This document shows, one piece after another, positions 6,964 to 14,092 of a stretch of DNA of 30,365 nt. The first letter of the stretch is position 1; every line of letters begins with the position of its first letter. Position numbers and translations under genes: made by a program. The DNA is from a virus: positions 1 to 30,365 of the IMG/VR virus record IMGVR_UViG_3300042691_008567; one strand, given 5' to 3'. The notes below the pieces were generated by a model. The model worked only from the letters and a program-made list of their open reading frames with translations. It was not told the origin of the DNA and ran no database searches.

Positions 6964-8327
6964 AATCTATAAAATTCCATCATTTCCGGGAACACTGAAA
7001 GCATGTCAGTTTCTCGTCTATCGTCTAGTTCATTGAACCAATTATAAAAGTCTCTGCGACCTTCAATTAGCTTTTGTTCAGTATACACTGTTTCTGCCAT
7101 ATAGTCAACCACTCGTTTGAACTTTTCGTATTCAATTGTAGTGAATGCGTCAGGGCGAGCATCATCAAGATTATCTTCCATAAACTTCAATGCCTCGTAC
7201 ATATATGGCATAAACTGTTCTTTAGGAAGAATGTTCATATCGTATTGAATAGGGTCACGTAGATATGGAGTGTCAAAGCGAACTATATGTTCTTTACGGT
7301 CTTCATACCATCCATATTGCTTACGCCACTCTAAGAACTTTTCTAATAAGCTCTTAAACGTAGTAACGCTAAAGATATTGAATGTAATCATGAACGTGAT
7401 AGGTGCGCCACTAAGCGTTAAGTAAGTGTGAAAGTTCTTTTCCCATAGCTCTAATTCAAGGCCAGTACGAATATACTCAGCACGTTCACCCCATGTATCC
7501 ATGCTAGTGAACAATTTAAATGTTCTAATCTTCTTTTCATCATATAGTTTGCGAACCTTAGTAGCTAATCTTTCAATAAGAATATTCTTAGTGCCAAGAT
7601 TGCTGTTGATATTAAGTTCTAGCCAAGGCATGGGATCTTCATCGATCTTATCTAATAGCGTCCATGTACTCTTGTGCAATGTAGGTTCACCACCCGTAAC
7701 ACGCATGATGTTTAATGTCTTGCGTAGTTCAGGCCACCACTCCCAAAATGCATCAACGTAGGGGTTTTCTTCTTCACGTTGATATAACTTCATCCAATCA
7801 ACGTCACATCGATGGTTCTTTACATTAGTAACAGGCCCAAAGTTTTCTATTTCTTTGTAGAATTTTGTACTATATTTCGGATGGCAATAGCCGCATTTAA
7901 AATTACACTCGTTACCAAAATTGATTTCCAAATATTCTGGGTTGATATTTTGATCCCACGCACCCTTTGCAGTTTGTTCAAAACGTTCCTCCGTAAAAAT
8001 ACTCGCATTGCGAATATGTCTATCGCTAATGTAGTCTTTACCCATTGCTTCAATGTTCCAGCAATACTGACAGCCCTTGGGCTTTTCGCCTTCAAGCATC
8101 TGTTTGCGTTCCATTTTCTTTTCCCAAGTATTATGCAATGCACTTGGGTTTTCTTTTATTTCGTGCAATGGAATCTTGTGCGGGGCGGGGTGATAACAAC
8201 TATGTGTCTCACCTGTTTGTAAATACATTGTAACGTGATGCCACTTAGCCAAACAGAATGTAGGCGTAGCATTTACGTCAATGAAGTCACGAATTCTTTT
8301 AATTCTATCTGATTCTGATTCTGACAA
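6930..8327 (-). CDS. Divergent radical SAM protein with N-terminal cysteine region
   Basis: This 465-residue protein is the longest and most divergent of the five. The N-terminal region is FCLAKWHHVTMYLQTG (Cys25), SCYHP with a single Cys44 where the paralogues have CC, and CQYC (Cys86/89). The core is YLEINFGNE followed by CNFKCGYC (Cys141, 145, 148), and later MRVTGGEPTLH. The start is TTG at 8327, directly after the upstream TAA: GAGGG lies seven bases ahead, and the first in-frame ATG (residue 34) would remove the conserved FC. It is the first radical SAM gene transcribed in the operon. Its core resembles B12-independent radical SAM enzymes generally; substrate unknown. Confidence 0.87.
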   Translation of the reverse strand: MSESESDRIKRIRDFIDVNATPTFCLAKWHHVTMYLQTGETHSCYHPAPHKIPLHEIKENPSALHNTWEKKMERKQMLEGEKPKGCQYCWNIEAMGKDYISDRHIRNASIFTEERFEQTAKGAWDQNINPEYLEINFGNECNFKCGYCHPKYSTKFYKEIENFGPVTNVKNHRCDVDWMKLYQREEENPYVDAFWEWWPELRKTLNIMRVTGGEPTLHKSTWTLLDKIDEDPMPWLELNINSNLGTKNILIERLATKVRKLYDEKKIRTFKLFTSMDTWGERAEYIRTGLELELWEKNFHTYLTLSGAPITFMITFNIFSVTTFKSLLEKFLEWRKQYGWYEDRKEHIVRFDTPYLRDPIQYDMNILPKEQFMPYMYEALKFMEDNLDDARPDAFTTIEYEKFKRVVDYMAETVYTEQKLIEGRRDFYNWFNELDDRRETDMLSVFPEMMEFYRLCQEVNLTNPL

Positions 8328-9278
8328 TTACCAGCCCTCGATTTTTCTAATTACGTCCATTTCTTTTACTAACGGACCTTGATTGTATTTGTCTGCATTA
8401 TAATGACGCTTAAAGAACTTGCTTTGATCCGGACTTAATATGCACATTGGCAATCCTAGTTTGGTTTCAAGTTCTGCTGCTAAGCTTTCATTTTCAAGTT
8501 CAGGATCGTGATTTTTGTAGTCTTCCCAAAGAGCAGGATAGTTATCAAAGTCTGCTACGTCACGGTAGTTCCAATCAGTAAGCATAGTCATATATGTACC
8601 AAGTCTAGCACCATAGATAGCCCACATACCATTCTCTACATCTGCACCAACATTGTGCCAAATAGTAAGATTGTTTAAGTTGCGATTGGCAACACGTTCT
8701 TTGAAGTCATCTATACTGGGCTTTGCACCCCGATCAAGTACCATCTTGACACCTTCACGGAATCCTGCTCTCCACGCTTGGAAGGGAGTGTAGTTAGGAT
8801 ACGTGGTGGAATAGCAATCGTGCATTGCCCAGTATAGATTATCGGAAGAGTCCATACAGAAGTCAACAGTAGTTGCATCACTACCGTCACTACTTTCATG
8901 GGTCTTCATGTTGGCAACGTAAGTCTTAGTCCAAGAACTCATACCGCCGTTGCCATAGCGTAGTCCATTGATAGCATTGACTGCTCTCCAACGATACTGT
9001 GCTAATTTGTAATTACTATTAAGTCCTGTAAAATCTAATTGTAGGTTAAAAAAGTTCTCGTCGGGCATGTTGTCGCCGTCGATAAGAATGAAGCGTTCAG
9101 TTGTTGATGCTTCACCTGCTGCTTTATGTGCTGCATCAGAACCCTTAACGCCGTCTACTCTTACAGCCCAGGGAACCATGTTCTTAATCTTAATCCAAAA
9201 TTCTTCTTTTTGAGGTTCGTCGTAGCTAAGATAGATAACGTCTAAGTCTGCGATATCTACTATGTCATCATAACTCAT
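8328..9278 (-). CDS. Putative GT-A-like glycosyltransferase
   Basis: This 316-residue protein has DVIYLSYDEP near the N-terminus, a short strand/helix pattern, and RFILIDGDNMPDENFF, where Asp67-Gly-Asp69 fits the metal- and nucleotide-sugar-binding DxD motif of GT-A enzymes. A central TIWHNVGAD and a Trp/Tyr-rich segment (YWAMHDCYSTTYPNYTPFQ) follow. There is no signal peptide or membrane helix. It is longer than the two other GT-A-like proteins upstream and not an obvious paralogue of them. The ATG at 9278 overlaps the 110-residue gene by 11 bases. The stop abuts the TTG of the first radical SAM gene, tying glycosyl transfer to that cassette. Sugar and acceptor cannot be told. Confidence 0.62.
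   Translation of the reverse strand: MSYDDIVDIADLDVIYLSYDEPQKEEFWIKIKNMVPWAVRVDGVKGSDAAHKAAGEASTTERFILIDGDNMPDENFFNLQLDFTGLNSNYKLAQYRWRAVNAINGLRYGNGGMSSWTKTYVANMKTHESSDGSDATTVDFCMDSSDNLYWAMHDCYSTTYPNYTPFQAWRAGFREGVKMVLDRGAKPSIDDFKERVANRNLNNLTIWHNVGADVENGMWAIYGARLGTYMTMLTDWNYRDVADFDNYPALWEDYKNHDPELENESLAAELETKLGLPMCILSPDQSKFFKRHYNADKYNQGPLVKEMDVIRKIEGW
8335..8339 (-). promoter_or_regulatory. Shine-Dalgarno (GAGGG) supporting the TTG start at 8327
   Basis: On the minus strand GAGGG is followed by the seven-base spacer CTGGTAA and then TTG. It lies inside the last codons of the glycosyltransferase gene upstream and is the main support for the TTG start. Confidence 0.6.
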
Positions 9279-9600
9279 AAGTTTTTAATTTCCAATATTG
9301 TCCGTCACTGTCAGTGATAATGCTGATATCTTCCACTTCGCACAACATACCATCGTCAGCCATTTCAAGCTTTGAAATCACTGCACCAGTTGTTGATTTA
9401 ACAAGTTTGCCATCAACTACTCTAATGTCTGGTCTTGCCTCAGCATACGCTGTAGCATCGATTACGACATAATTGCCTTCTAGCTTTTCACAAGTGTAAG
9501 TTACAACATATCCCTTATCATCATAATACAGCCTAAACTCCGGCTTTTCAATAGTCGGAGTTTCCCAAATGATCATATATTCTTCATTAGTGTCGCTCAT
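9268..9600 (-). CDS. Conserved-looking small protein of unknown function
   Basis: This 110-residue acidic protein is rich in beta-type sequence (FRLYYDDKGYVVTYTCEKLE, then YVVIDATAYAEARPDIRVVD, then DGQYWKLKTYEL). I do not recognise a named family. It has two cysteines, no signal peptide and no membrane segment. The start is well supported: GGAGAA lies six bases before the ATG at 9600, which overlaps the preceding stop as ATGA; the 3' end overlaps the next gene by 11 bases. It sits between two glycosyltransferase genes, so a role as accessory subunit or acceptor in the same pathway is possible, but this rests on context only. Confidence 0.72.
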   Translation of the reverse strand: MSDTNEEYMIIWETPTIEKPEFRLYYDDKGYVVTYTCEKLEGNYVVIDATAYAEARPDIRVVDGKLVKSTTGAVISKLEMADDGMLCEVEDISIITDSDGQYWKLKTYEL

Positions 9601-10352
9601 TTAAGCTTCTCCAATATTGTTTTAGCAAAAGGTTTGACATGATAATGGAACGGATAACATTGAGGAATAGTATTGACTCTTAACGTATGGGGTAAAATCT
9701 CATATACTAAAGTATCTGTCCAATCGTCTGTCGGCAATCCATTAATATATTGCTTCATGTGTACCATTCCAAACTCTGTAAAGTCTGGAAGAGTAGTCTT
9801 CTCTACTCCATGAATATGACAAGCCAATGCGTATACCCAATCTGTTGTTGCAATTTCTTTTGGACTGCACTTTAATGTAGCTTTGACCTCATCCCAATTT
9901 TCAAACAGTGTACGAACTGTGTTATAGAAGTCTTTAGCTAACTCACTTTTCTTAAAGTAGGTAATTGCATTATAAACATCAGGTAAATAATTATCGTCAA
10001 TGAATCGGCGATATGCACGAACTTTACTAACATCTTGTCTAAAGTCTCGTACATGGGTAGAAACAGCTAAATCATGTTCTTTTAAAATATCCCACCAATG
10101 TTCAATCGATCTTGGTAGATACATGTCGGCTTCTAGCTTGATTGTATATTCATATGGACTTGCTTCATATACTTGCCAATCGTTGATTAATTTCCAATCA
10201 CTAGTTGGATCTTGATCCCCGTATGGAAGCATTTCAGTTGTTACAATAGTAACATTTGCATCTGGCATAGACTTTTTAATACTAAGCTCTAATGCCTTAG
10301 CACAGGTGACATAATCATCACCCTGTGCCATAATTACGAATCCTTTATTCAT
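9597..10352 (-). CDS. Putative GT-A-like glycosyltransferase
   Basis: This 251-residue protein begins GFVIMAQGDDYVTCAKALEL, a typical GT-A N-terminal strand and helix where a host of glycosyltransferases bind the nucleotide. SPYEYTIKLEADMYLP follows, with Glu74-Ala-Asp76 at the position of the DxD motif, so the first acid is Glu rather than Asp. Later blocks (ITYFKKSELAKDFYNTV, TDWVYALACHIHG) match the neighbouring 268-residue protein (VVMFKKTERAKQIFN, NDYALTLALRIVNG), showing a paralogous pair. GGAG lies seven bases ahead of the ATG at 10352, which overlaps the upstream gene by eight bases. Donor and acceptor unknown. Confidence 0.65.
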   Translation of the reverse strand: MNKGFVIMAQGDDYVTCAKALELSIKKSMPDANVTIVTTEMLPYGDQDPTSDWKLINDWQVYEASPYEYTIKLEADMYLPRSIEHWWDILKEHDLAVSTHVRDFRQDVSKVRAYRRFIDDNYLPDVYNAITYFKKSELAKDFYNTVRTLFENWDEVKATLKCSPKEIATTDWVYALACHIHGVEKTTLPDFTEFGMVHMKQYINGLPTDDWTDTLVYEILPHTLRVNTIPQCYPFHYHVKPFAKTILEKLK

Positions 10353-11151
10353 TGATCAGCTCCACATAGATATCTTTATTCATTACGTGGAAGTCCATGT
10401 CCTTAATATCAATATATTCTTTTCTTACCTTGCCCTTTTGCCAGTTGTCAAAAATTACAGTATACTCCGTGTTAAGCGGGTCTTTATTGTTATTATGAAT
10501 TTGCGTATTTTTTCCAACGTGCAATAGATTCCAAGGAATAAAATCGCTGGGACTAGAACTATGGCCGTTAACAATACGGAGGGCAAGAGTAAGAGCATAA
10601 TCATTACGATATACACCGGCGATAAAATTATGAATGTTGGCGTAGTGGTCATAGTTCTTTTGTACCATTTCTAAGCAATTAAAGATTTGCTTTGCTCTTT
10701 CAGTCTTCTTAAACATTACAACAGTTGCCCACAATGTCTCGTAGCTATATGCACTGAGAATTTCTTGTGGAGCATTGGGATGCATCAAGAAACTAGTATG
10801 ATTGTGACAGCAAAAGTCTGTATCCATATCAAACAGTGTTAATAGTTTATCTGAATTGATAACGTAGTCCACATCTAGTAGTATCGTTTCATCATATGGG
10901 CTTAATTCATAGGCCATATATCTGCCTTTATTAATCCACATTCCCCAGTCACGAAAGTTATCTTTGTCTGGGGTAATCTTTACTACCTTATCCCAAACTT
11001 CATAATCATCGTTAGGCATAGAGTCATCATCTGTCACTAAAGTAACAGGCAACTTTAAGAAATGTTCAACACGTTTCTTAGTGTGAAGTGCCATTTCATA
11101 GTAGTTGTACTTAGGACTATTGAAGGCAAATAGTAATACGCCCTGAGTCAT
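10345..11151 (-). CDS. Putative GT-A-like glycosyltransferase
   Basis: This 268-residue protein has an N-terminal strand GVLLFAFNSPKYNYYEMAL, then LPVTLVTDDDS, and SPYDETILLDVDYVINSD, giving a clean DVD (Asp93-Val-Asp95) metal-binding motif of GT-A glycosyltransferases. WNLLHVGKNTQIHNN near the C-terminus contains histidines that could complete the metal site, as in GT8-like enzymes. It is paralogous to the 251-residue protein encoded immediately downstream. There is no signal sequence or transmembrane helix. The ATG at 11151 overlaps the upstream stop (ATGA). The family assignment rests on the motif and the predicted fold order, not on a database match. Confidence 0.65.
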   Translation of the reverse strand: MTQGVLLFAFNSPKYNYYEMALHTKKRVEHFLKLPVTLVTDDDSMPNDDYEVWDKVVKITPDKDNFRDWGMWINKGRYMAYELSPYDETILLDVDYVINSDKLLTLFDMDTDFCCHNHTSFLMHPNAPQEILSAYSYETLWATVVMFKKTERAKQIFNCLEMVQKNYDHYANIHNFIAGVYRNDYALTLALRIVNGHSSSPSDFIPWNLLHVGKNTQIHNNNKDPLNTEYTVIFDNWQKGKVRKEYIDIKDMDFHVMNKDIYVELINE

Positions 11152-11462
11152 CTTTTATTCTCTAGCTCTTTCCACTCATTATACCATTCAGACATAACAG
11201 TATTATAAACTTCTTTTAGCTTAGATAATAGTTCGCTACGATCTACAAGTACTGGATTGTCAAAGGTATCCTTAAGAATAACTTTGTCATCCCAGTCATT
11301 GGACATTGCAAATAAAAATGTGATTGTTTGCTGATCAGCCTTCCAAAGGCCTCCCTGATCAGCAACGATTAGTTTAGCATTATACTTTTCTGATAGATAA
11401 TGCTTAGCTGAATTGTGAATAAATCTAGCTTTAGTTTCGGCAATTAAGGTTTTGGTATCCAT
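11148..11462 (-). CDS. Conserved phage-type protein of about 100 residues, function unknown
   Basis: This 104-residue protein is charged, with mixed helix and strand: FIHNSAKHYLSEKYNAKLIV, then GGLWKADQQTITFLFA, and a helical C-terminus with VYNTVMSEWYNEWKEL. It reminds me of a small uncharacterised protein common in marine T4-like phages (GG.WK...I.FL....D...L.D.......V.R..LL....E.Y..VM..W), but I cannot name it. It is the first gene of the glycosyltransferase/radical SAM operon: AGGAG lies six bases ahead of the ATG at 11462 and a late-promoter-like octamer lies just upstream. Its stop overlaps the next start as ATGA. It is probably cytosolic. Confidence 0.75.
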   Translation of the reverse strand: MDTKTLIAETKARFIHNSAKHYLSEKYNAKLIVADQGGLWKADQQTITFLFAMSNDWDDKVILKDTFDNPVLVDRSELLSKLKEVYNTVMSEWYNEWKELENKR

Positions 11463-11478
11463 TATATACTCCTAGAAG

Positions 11479-11486
11479 TATTTAGA
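11479..11486 (-). promoter_or_regulatory. Possible late promoter element (TCTAAATA)
   Basis: In the 49-base gap between the 317-residue structural gene and the start at 11462, the minus strand reads TCTAAATA, one mismatch from the T4 late consensus TATAAATA. It lies 16 bases ahead of the ATG and just before AGGAG. It is the only promoter-like site I can place ahead of the 13-gene operon that follows. Because the region is AT-rich, a chance match is possible. Confidence 0.4.
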
Positions 11487-11511
11487 TGGTTACCGGTTGC
11501 TGGTTAAAAAA

Positions 11512-12465
11512 TTATGAGCCGGAGACAGTGCCGGATAGTGTAATTGCGCCCCAAGTGTTAGCTATGTTAGTTGTTTCTGGTGCTGCTACTGTCATTGTTG
11601 TAGTAGAGCCTGATGCTACCACAAGACCATCTGGAACTTCGTCCCAAATAGTATATACGGTGATGATTGAGCCGGCGTCACCGTTAACACCCTGAGTTCC
11701 GTTACTCTTTACAATGAATCTAATGAATGTTGAAAGATATCCAGAAGGTCCTGTGCTAGCGGTTTGAGTGAATACAGTAGCGTTTGCGGTAGTAAGCCCG
11801 TAATAACCCTTACTAGAGTCAACAGTAGGAGCATTGCCCCCGCCACCTATCTTAGTGATGCCTGCATAAGATGTACCCGTAATTGATACTGTTCCTGAAG
11901 TAGGAGCAGAAATAACTACTGTACCCACATTGCTTGCCAAGTTATTGAATAATAAATTGATGCCAGTACCGGTAGGATGAGATACAGTCATTTTAAGCTG
12001 ACCGCCTGAGTTAAAGAAATAACGTGCCGCGTCACCATTAGCGAATGATGCCGTATGCGTAAACGTTAGTGCAGATGACCATGTTGTAGAATACACCGCA
12101 GCATTGGATGCTGTTGCACCTTGTGTTTGTGCATTCAATCGATTAGAGTAGATTGTTTGAAGGTTAGTAGGAATAGCTGATGCATAAGTGATAGTGCCGC
12201 CTGCAACCGGGGTCGAGACTGATGTGATGCTTGAACCTTGGTGTGTTGCTGCACTTGCAGTATTAGCGACAAGTGACGCCCATTGTGCGCTAGAAGCTAC
12301 GGATTGACCAACTGCAACTGTGCCAACAGCAGTCTGCCCATATCCAGCAGTGCCGCTTCCAGTTGCCCAAGTTGCGTTCAGTGTGTTCGCTGTTGAGGTA
12401 GGGTTGGGGCCCACTAATGCATTAAAGTCAGTTGCCTCAATTATACCATATTGTGCGTAGCTCAT
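11512..12465 (-). CDS. Putative virion structural/adhesin protein, Ser/Thr/Ala/Gly-rich
   Basis: This 317-residue protein has low-complexity composition typical of phage fibre or decoration proteins. The N-terminus, MSYAQYGIIEATDFNALVG, is followed by GYGQTAVGTVAVGQSVASSA and PTNLQTIYSNRLNAQTQG. The C-terminal half alternates small beta-rich units (GTVVISAPTSGTVSITGTSY) and ends with IANTWGAITLSGTVSGS. It has no cysteine and no obvious signal peptide. AGGAA lies six bases ahead of the ATG at 12465, which follows the preceding fibre gene by 12 bases, so the two are probably cotranscribed. It lies at the end of the virion block and the next gene begins a new transcription unit. I cannot name the virion part; structural role is inferred from composition and context. 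Confidence 0.6.
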   Translation of the reverse strand: MSYAQYGIIEATDFNALVGPNPTSTANTLNATWATGSGTAGYGQTAVGTVAVGQSVASSAQWASLVANTASAATHQGSSITSVSTPVAGGTITYASAIPTNLQTIYSNRLNAQTQGATASNAAVYSTTWSSALTFTHTASFANGDAARYFFNSGGQLKMTVSHPTGTGINLLFNNLASNVGTVVISAPTSGTVSITGTSYAGITKIGGGGNAPTVDSSKGYYGLTTANATVFTQTASTGPSGYLSTFIRFIVKSNGTQGVNGDAGSIITVYTIWDEVPDGLVVASGSTTTMTVAAPETTNIANTWGAITLSGTVSGS

Positions 12466-12477
12466 TATTAATTCCTG

Positions 12478-13701
12478 TTACTTAATCGTGACTATGGCTT
12501 CTACAAAGCCCTCACCTTCTGTTTTCTTATCTTCTAAGGCTCTGCCAATAGTGTTGAATGCGGTTGCTTCGCCAGCTTGAGCAGCACGAGCAATACCATT
12601 GCCTGCACTTACAAGGCGCTGACCTTTACTAACTTCACCGATAACCTTAACTGCTACACGACCTGACATAGCAACAGGTGGGTGAGTTTGATCATCTCCC
12701 GCTCCCGCATTCATTAAGTAAGCAGCAGTATTTGAGATTACCCCAAATACATCTTCTGAAAGTTCGTATTGGACAGCAGTAATTTCATGCTTTCCGCCCA
12801 ATTGAACAACCGTACCTGGATCATATACAGTATCCGAAGCAAATCTTTCTGCAAGGTCAGCGTAAGTAGCTTGAAGTCTAGAACCTGCACTTAATGTCCA
12901 GTTACCTGTCATCGTACCTGCAGTGGTATTTGCGCCTGTCGTTATAACTGTTGCTTGTGTTGTGCTAGTTAAGATTGCACCACCGTATGATGGGAGATAA
13001 GCAGCAACGTTACTGTTACTGTATGTACCAGCAAAGCTGATTGGTTGACCGTTTGAATAATAATAGAAGTCAGCGACTAAACCTCTACTAGATGTATTAG
13101 CAATTACTAGATTACCACCGGTGACATAGAGGCTTGTCCCTGCGAAACCGCCAGCAGTACCTGATCCGTTTGCTGTCCAAACGCCAGTAAGATTTCCGTT
13201 GGTTGAACTACTACCTGTTGTAATTATTGTGGTGTTTAGTGTACCAATGTTAGCTGTTGTGATATTAGCATCTGCAATGTTAGCAGTGGCTGAAACTGTC
13301 AAATACGAACTCACCACTGCGTTAGAGGTGATTTGATTTGTTGTAGAAATATTATTTGATTGTAGATTTCCTGAAACGGTTACTGCGCCGAATGTAGTCG
13401 CACCGCCACTAGAGGTGGATGTCAATGACAACCATGCTAATGCGTTAGCTTCACCGTCAGATGGGCAAACATATAGTGTGGAGTCATTTGTGTTATACCA
13501 AAGCTGACCTCTTAATGGGTACGAAGGAGGGGTAACATCTGCGAAATTTTCAAGTAGATGTACAAGATCAGTGTCTAATGTTTGTCCATACCCAGCGTAA
13601 TTTCTACCAGGTAGGCCAAGTGAAGTACTCGTAGTATTGATTGTACCATCGGCGATGGTCGTCAATACCGTACCGTCACTTTTTACAATTGTATAAGCCA
13701 T
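12478..13701 (-). CDS. Tail fibre-like protein with peptidase-G2-like C-terminal domain
   Basis: This 407-residue protein starts SDGTVLTTIADGTINTTSTS, then LPGRNYAGYGQ, TDLVHLLENFA and GQLWYNTNDSTLYVCPSDG: an N-terminal module shared with the 1,115-residue fibre upstream and probably the virion attachment part. The middle is Ser/Thr/Asn-rich, with YYSNGQPISFAGTYSNSNV also found in the larger fibre. Residues 273-407 begin TYADLAERFASDTVYDPGTV, then DVFGVISNTAAYLMNAG, VAMSGRVAVKVIGEVSKGQR, which resembles the peptidase G2 / intramolecular chaperone domain that trims some phage appendage proteins after trimerisation. A GATAAATA element and AACGGAG lie upstream. If the domain is active, the mature fibre would lose its C-terminus; this is inference. 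Confidence 0.72.
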   Translation of the reverse strand: MAYTIVKSDGTVLTTIADGTINTTSTSLGLPGRNYAGYGQTLDTDLVHLLENFADVTPPSYPLRGQLWYNTNDSTLYVCPSDGEANALAWLSLTSTSSGGATTFGAVTVSGNLQSNNISTTNQITSNAVVSSYLTVSATANIADANITTANIGTLNTTIITTGSSSTNGNLTGVWTANGSGTAGGFAGTSLYVTGGNLVIANTSSRGLVADFYYYSNGQPISFAGTYSNSNVAAYLPSYGGAILTSTTQATVITTGANTTAGTMTGNWTLSAGSRLQATYADLAERFASDTVYDPGTVVQLGGKHEITAVQYELSEDVFGVISNTAAYLMNAGAGDDQTHPPVAMSGRVAVKVIGEVSKGQRLVSAGNGIARAAQAGEATAFNTIGRALEDKKTEGEGFVEAIVTIK

Positions 13702-13710
13702 TTTTCAAAT

Positions 13711-13719
13711 CACTCCGTT
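13711..13719 (-). promoter_or_regulatory. AACGGAGTG box (ribosome binding site) before the 407-residue fibre gene
   Basis: AACGGAGTG on the minus strand, with GGAG eleven bases from the ATG at 13701. The same nine bases stand at the equivalent place before the larger fibre gene (17449-17457), so leader and N-terminal coding sequence were probably duplicated together. Confidence 0.5.
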
Positions 13720-13724
13720 AAATT

Positions 13725-13732
13725 TATTTATC
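13725..13732 (-). promoter_or_regulatory. Late-promoter-like element (GATAAATA)
   Basis: The minus strand reads GATAAATA in the 56-base gap before the fibre gene, one mismatch from T4 late TATAAATA. It sits in a 13-base stretch (AATGATAAATAAA) repeated exactly at the end of the giant gene (18241-18253). It lies 23 bases from the ATG at 13701, a normal distance for a T4-type late promoter. The rest of the gap is AT-rich without a terminator hairpin. Confidence 0.55.
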
Positions 13733-13757
13733 ATTATAATATCATTATTAATTCATG

Positions 13758-14084
13758 TTATGGCAACAGTGGGTTGCCGGGGCTGCCAAGCACTTGCAGT
13801 ATGTTTGGTTCATTACTCTGTAGTAAACGCTGTGCTACTTCTCTATTTGCGTCAGCGGTTCTTACTACTTCATTCCTAAAACTTTCAACTGCGGCGCCTG
13901 TATGACGTTGCTGCTGACTATTTTCAATCAATAGTACAGGAAGCCATGTTATAGCGCAATTCCAATCATCTACATCTTCTCCTGTCTGAGGGTGCTTACC
14001 TCTGACTAACATAAACCAATTACATTGTAATCCTACGCAATCTTTCTTGAGAAGAGGACAAAACTTACCGGGTTCTATTTTCAT
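13758..14084 (-). CDS. Small cysteine-containing phage protein, possible metal site
   Basis: This 108-residue protein has four cysteines in its N-terminal half: FCPLLKKDCVGLQCNWF (Cys9, 16, 21) and WNCAITW (Cys43), around PQTGEDVDDW. The arrangement CX6CX4CX21C suggests a zinc or iron-sulfur site. The second half is helical, with RHTGAAVESFRNEVVRTADA, and ends with a Pro-rich tail. I do not recognise a characterised family. It lies between two tail-fibre genes that share an N-terminus. The ATG at 14084 follows the larger fibre gene by eight bases with only a weak AGAAGA ahead, so it is likely cotranslated with it. A fibre chaperone or assembly role would fit the position but is speculative. 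Confidence 0.72.
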   Translation of the reverse strand: MKIEPGKFCPLLKKDCVGLQCNWFMLVRGKHPQTGEDVDDWNCAITWLPVLLIENSQQQRHTGAAVESFRNEVVRTADANREVAQRLLQSNEPNILQVLGSPGNPLLP

Positions 14085-14092
14085 ATTCTTCT

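Noticed and set aside
7501-8222. Plus-strand frames opposite the divergent radical SAM gene
   Set aside because: They are antisense to a gene with full motif conservation and have hydrophobic, unpatterned translations.
2044-8327. Classical ribosomally made peptide (RiPP) cluster
   Set aside because: No leader-type precursor, protease, transporter or recognisable leader-binding domain was seen, so only a loose analogy is kept.
11488-11512. Possible terminator hairpin in the gap before the sugar operon
   Set aside because: The stem is short and imperfect, and on the transcribed strand the T-run precedes the hairpin.
12478-13701. Firm call of an active self-cleaving peptidase in the 407-residue fibre
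   Set aside because: The C-terminal pattern fits the family, but catalytic residues could not be verified by eye.
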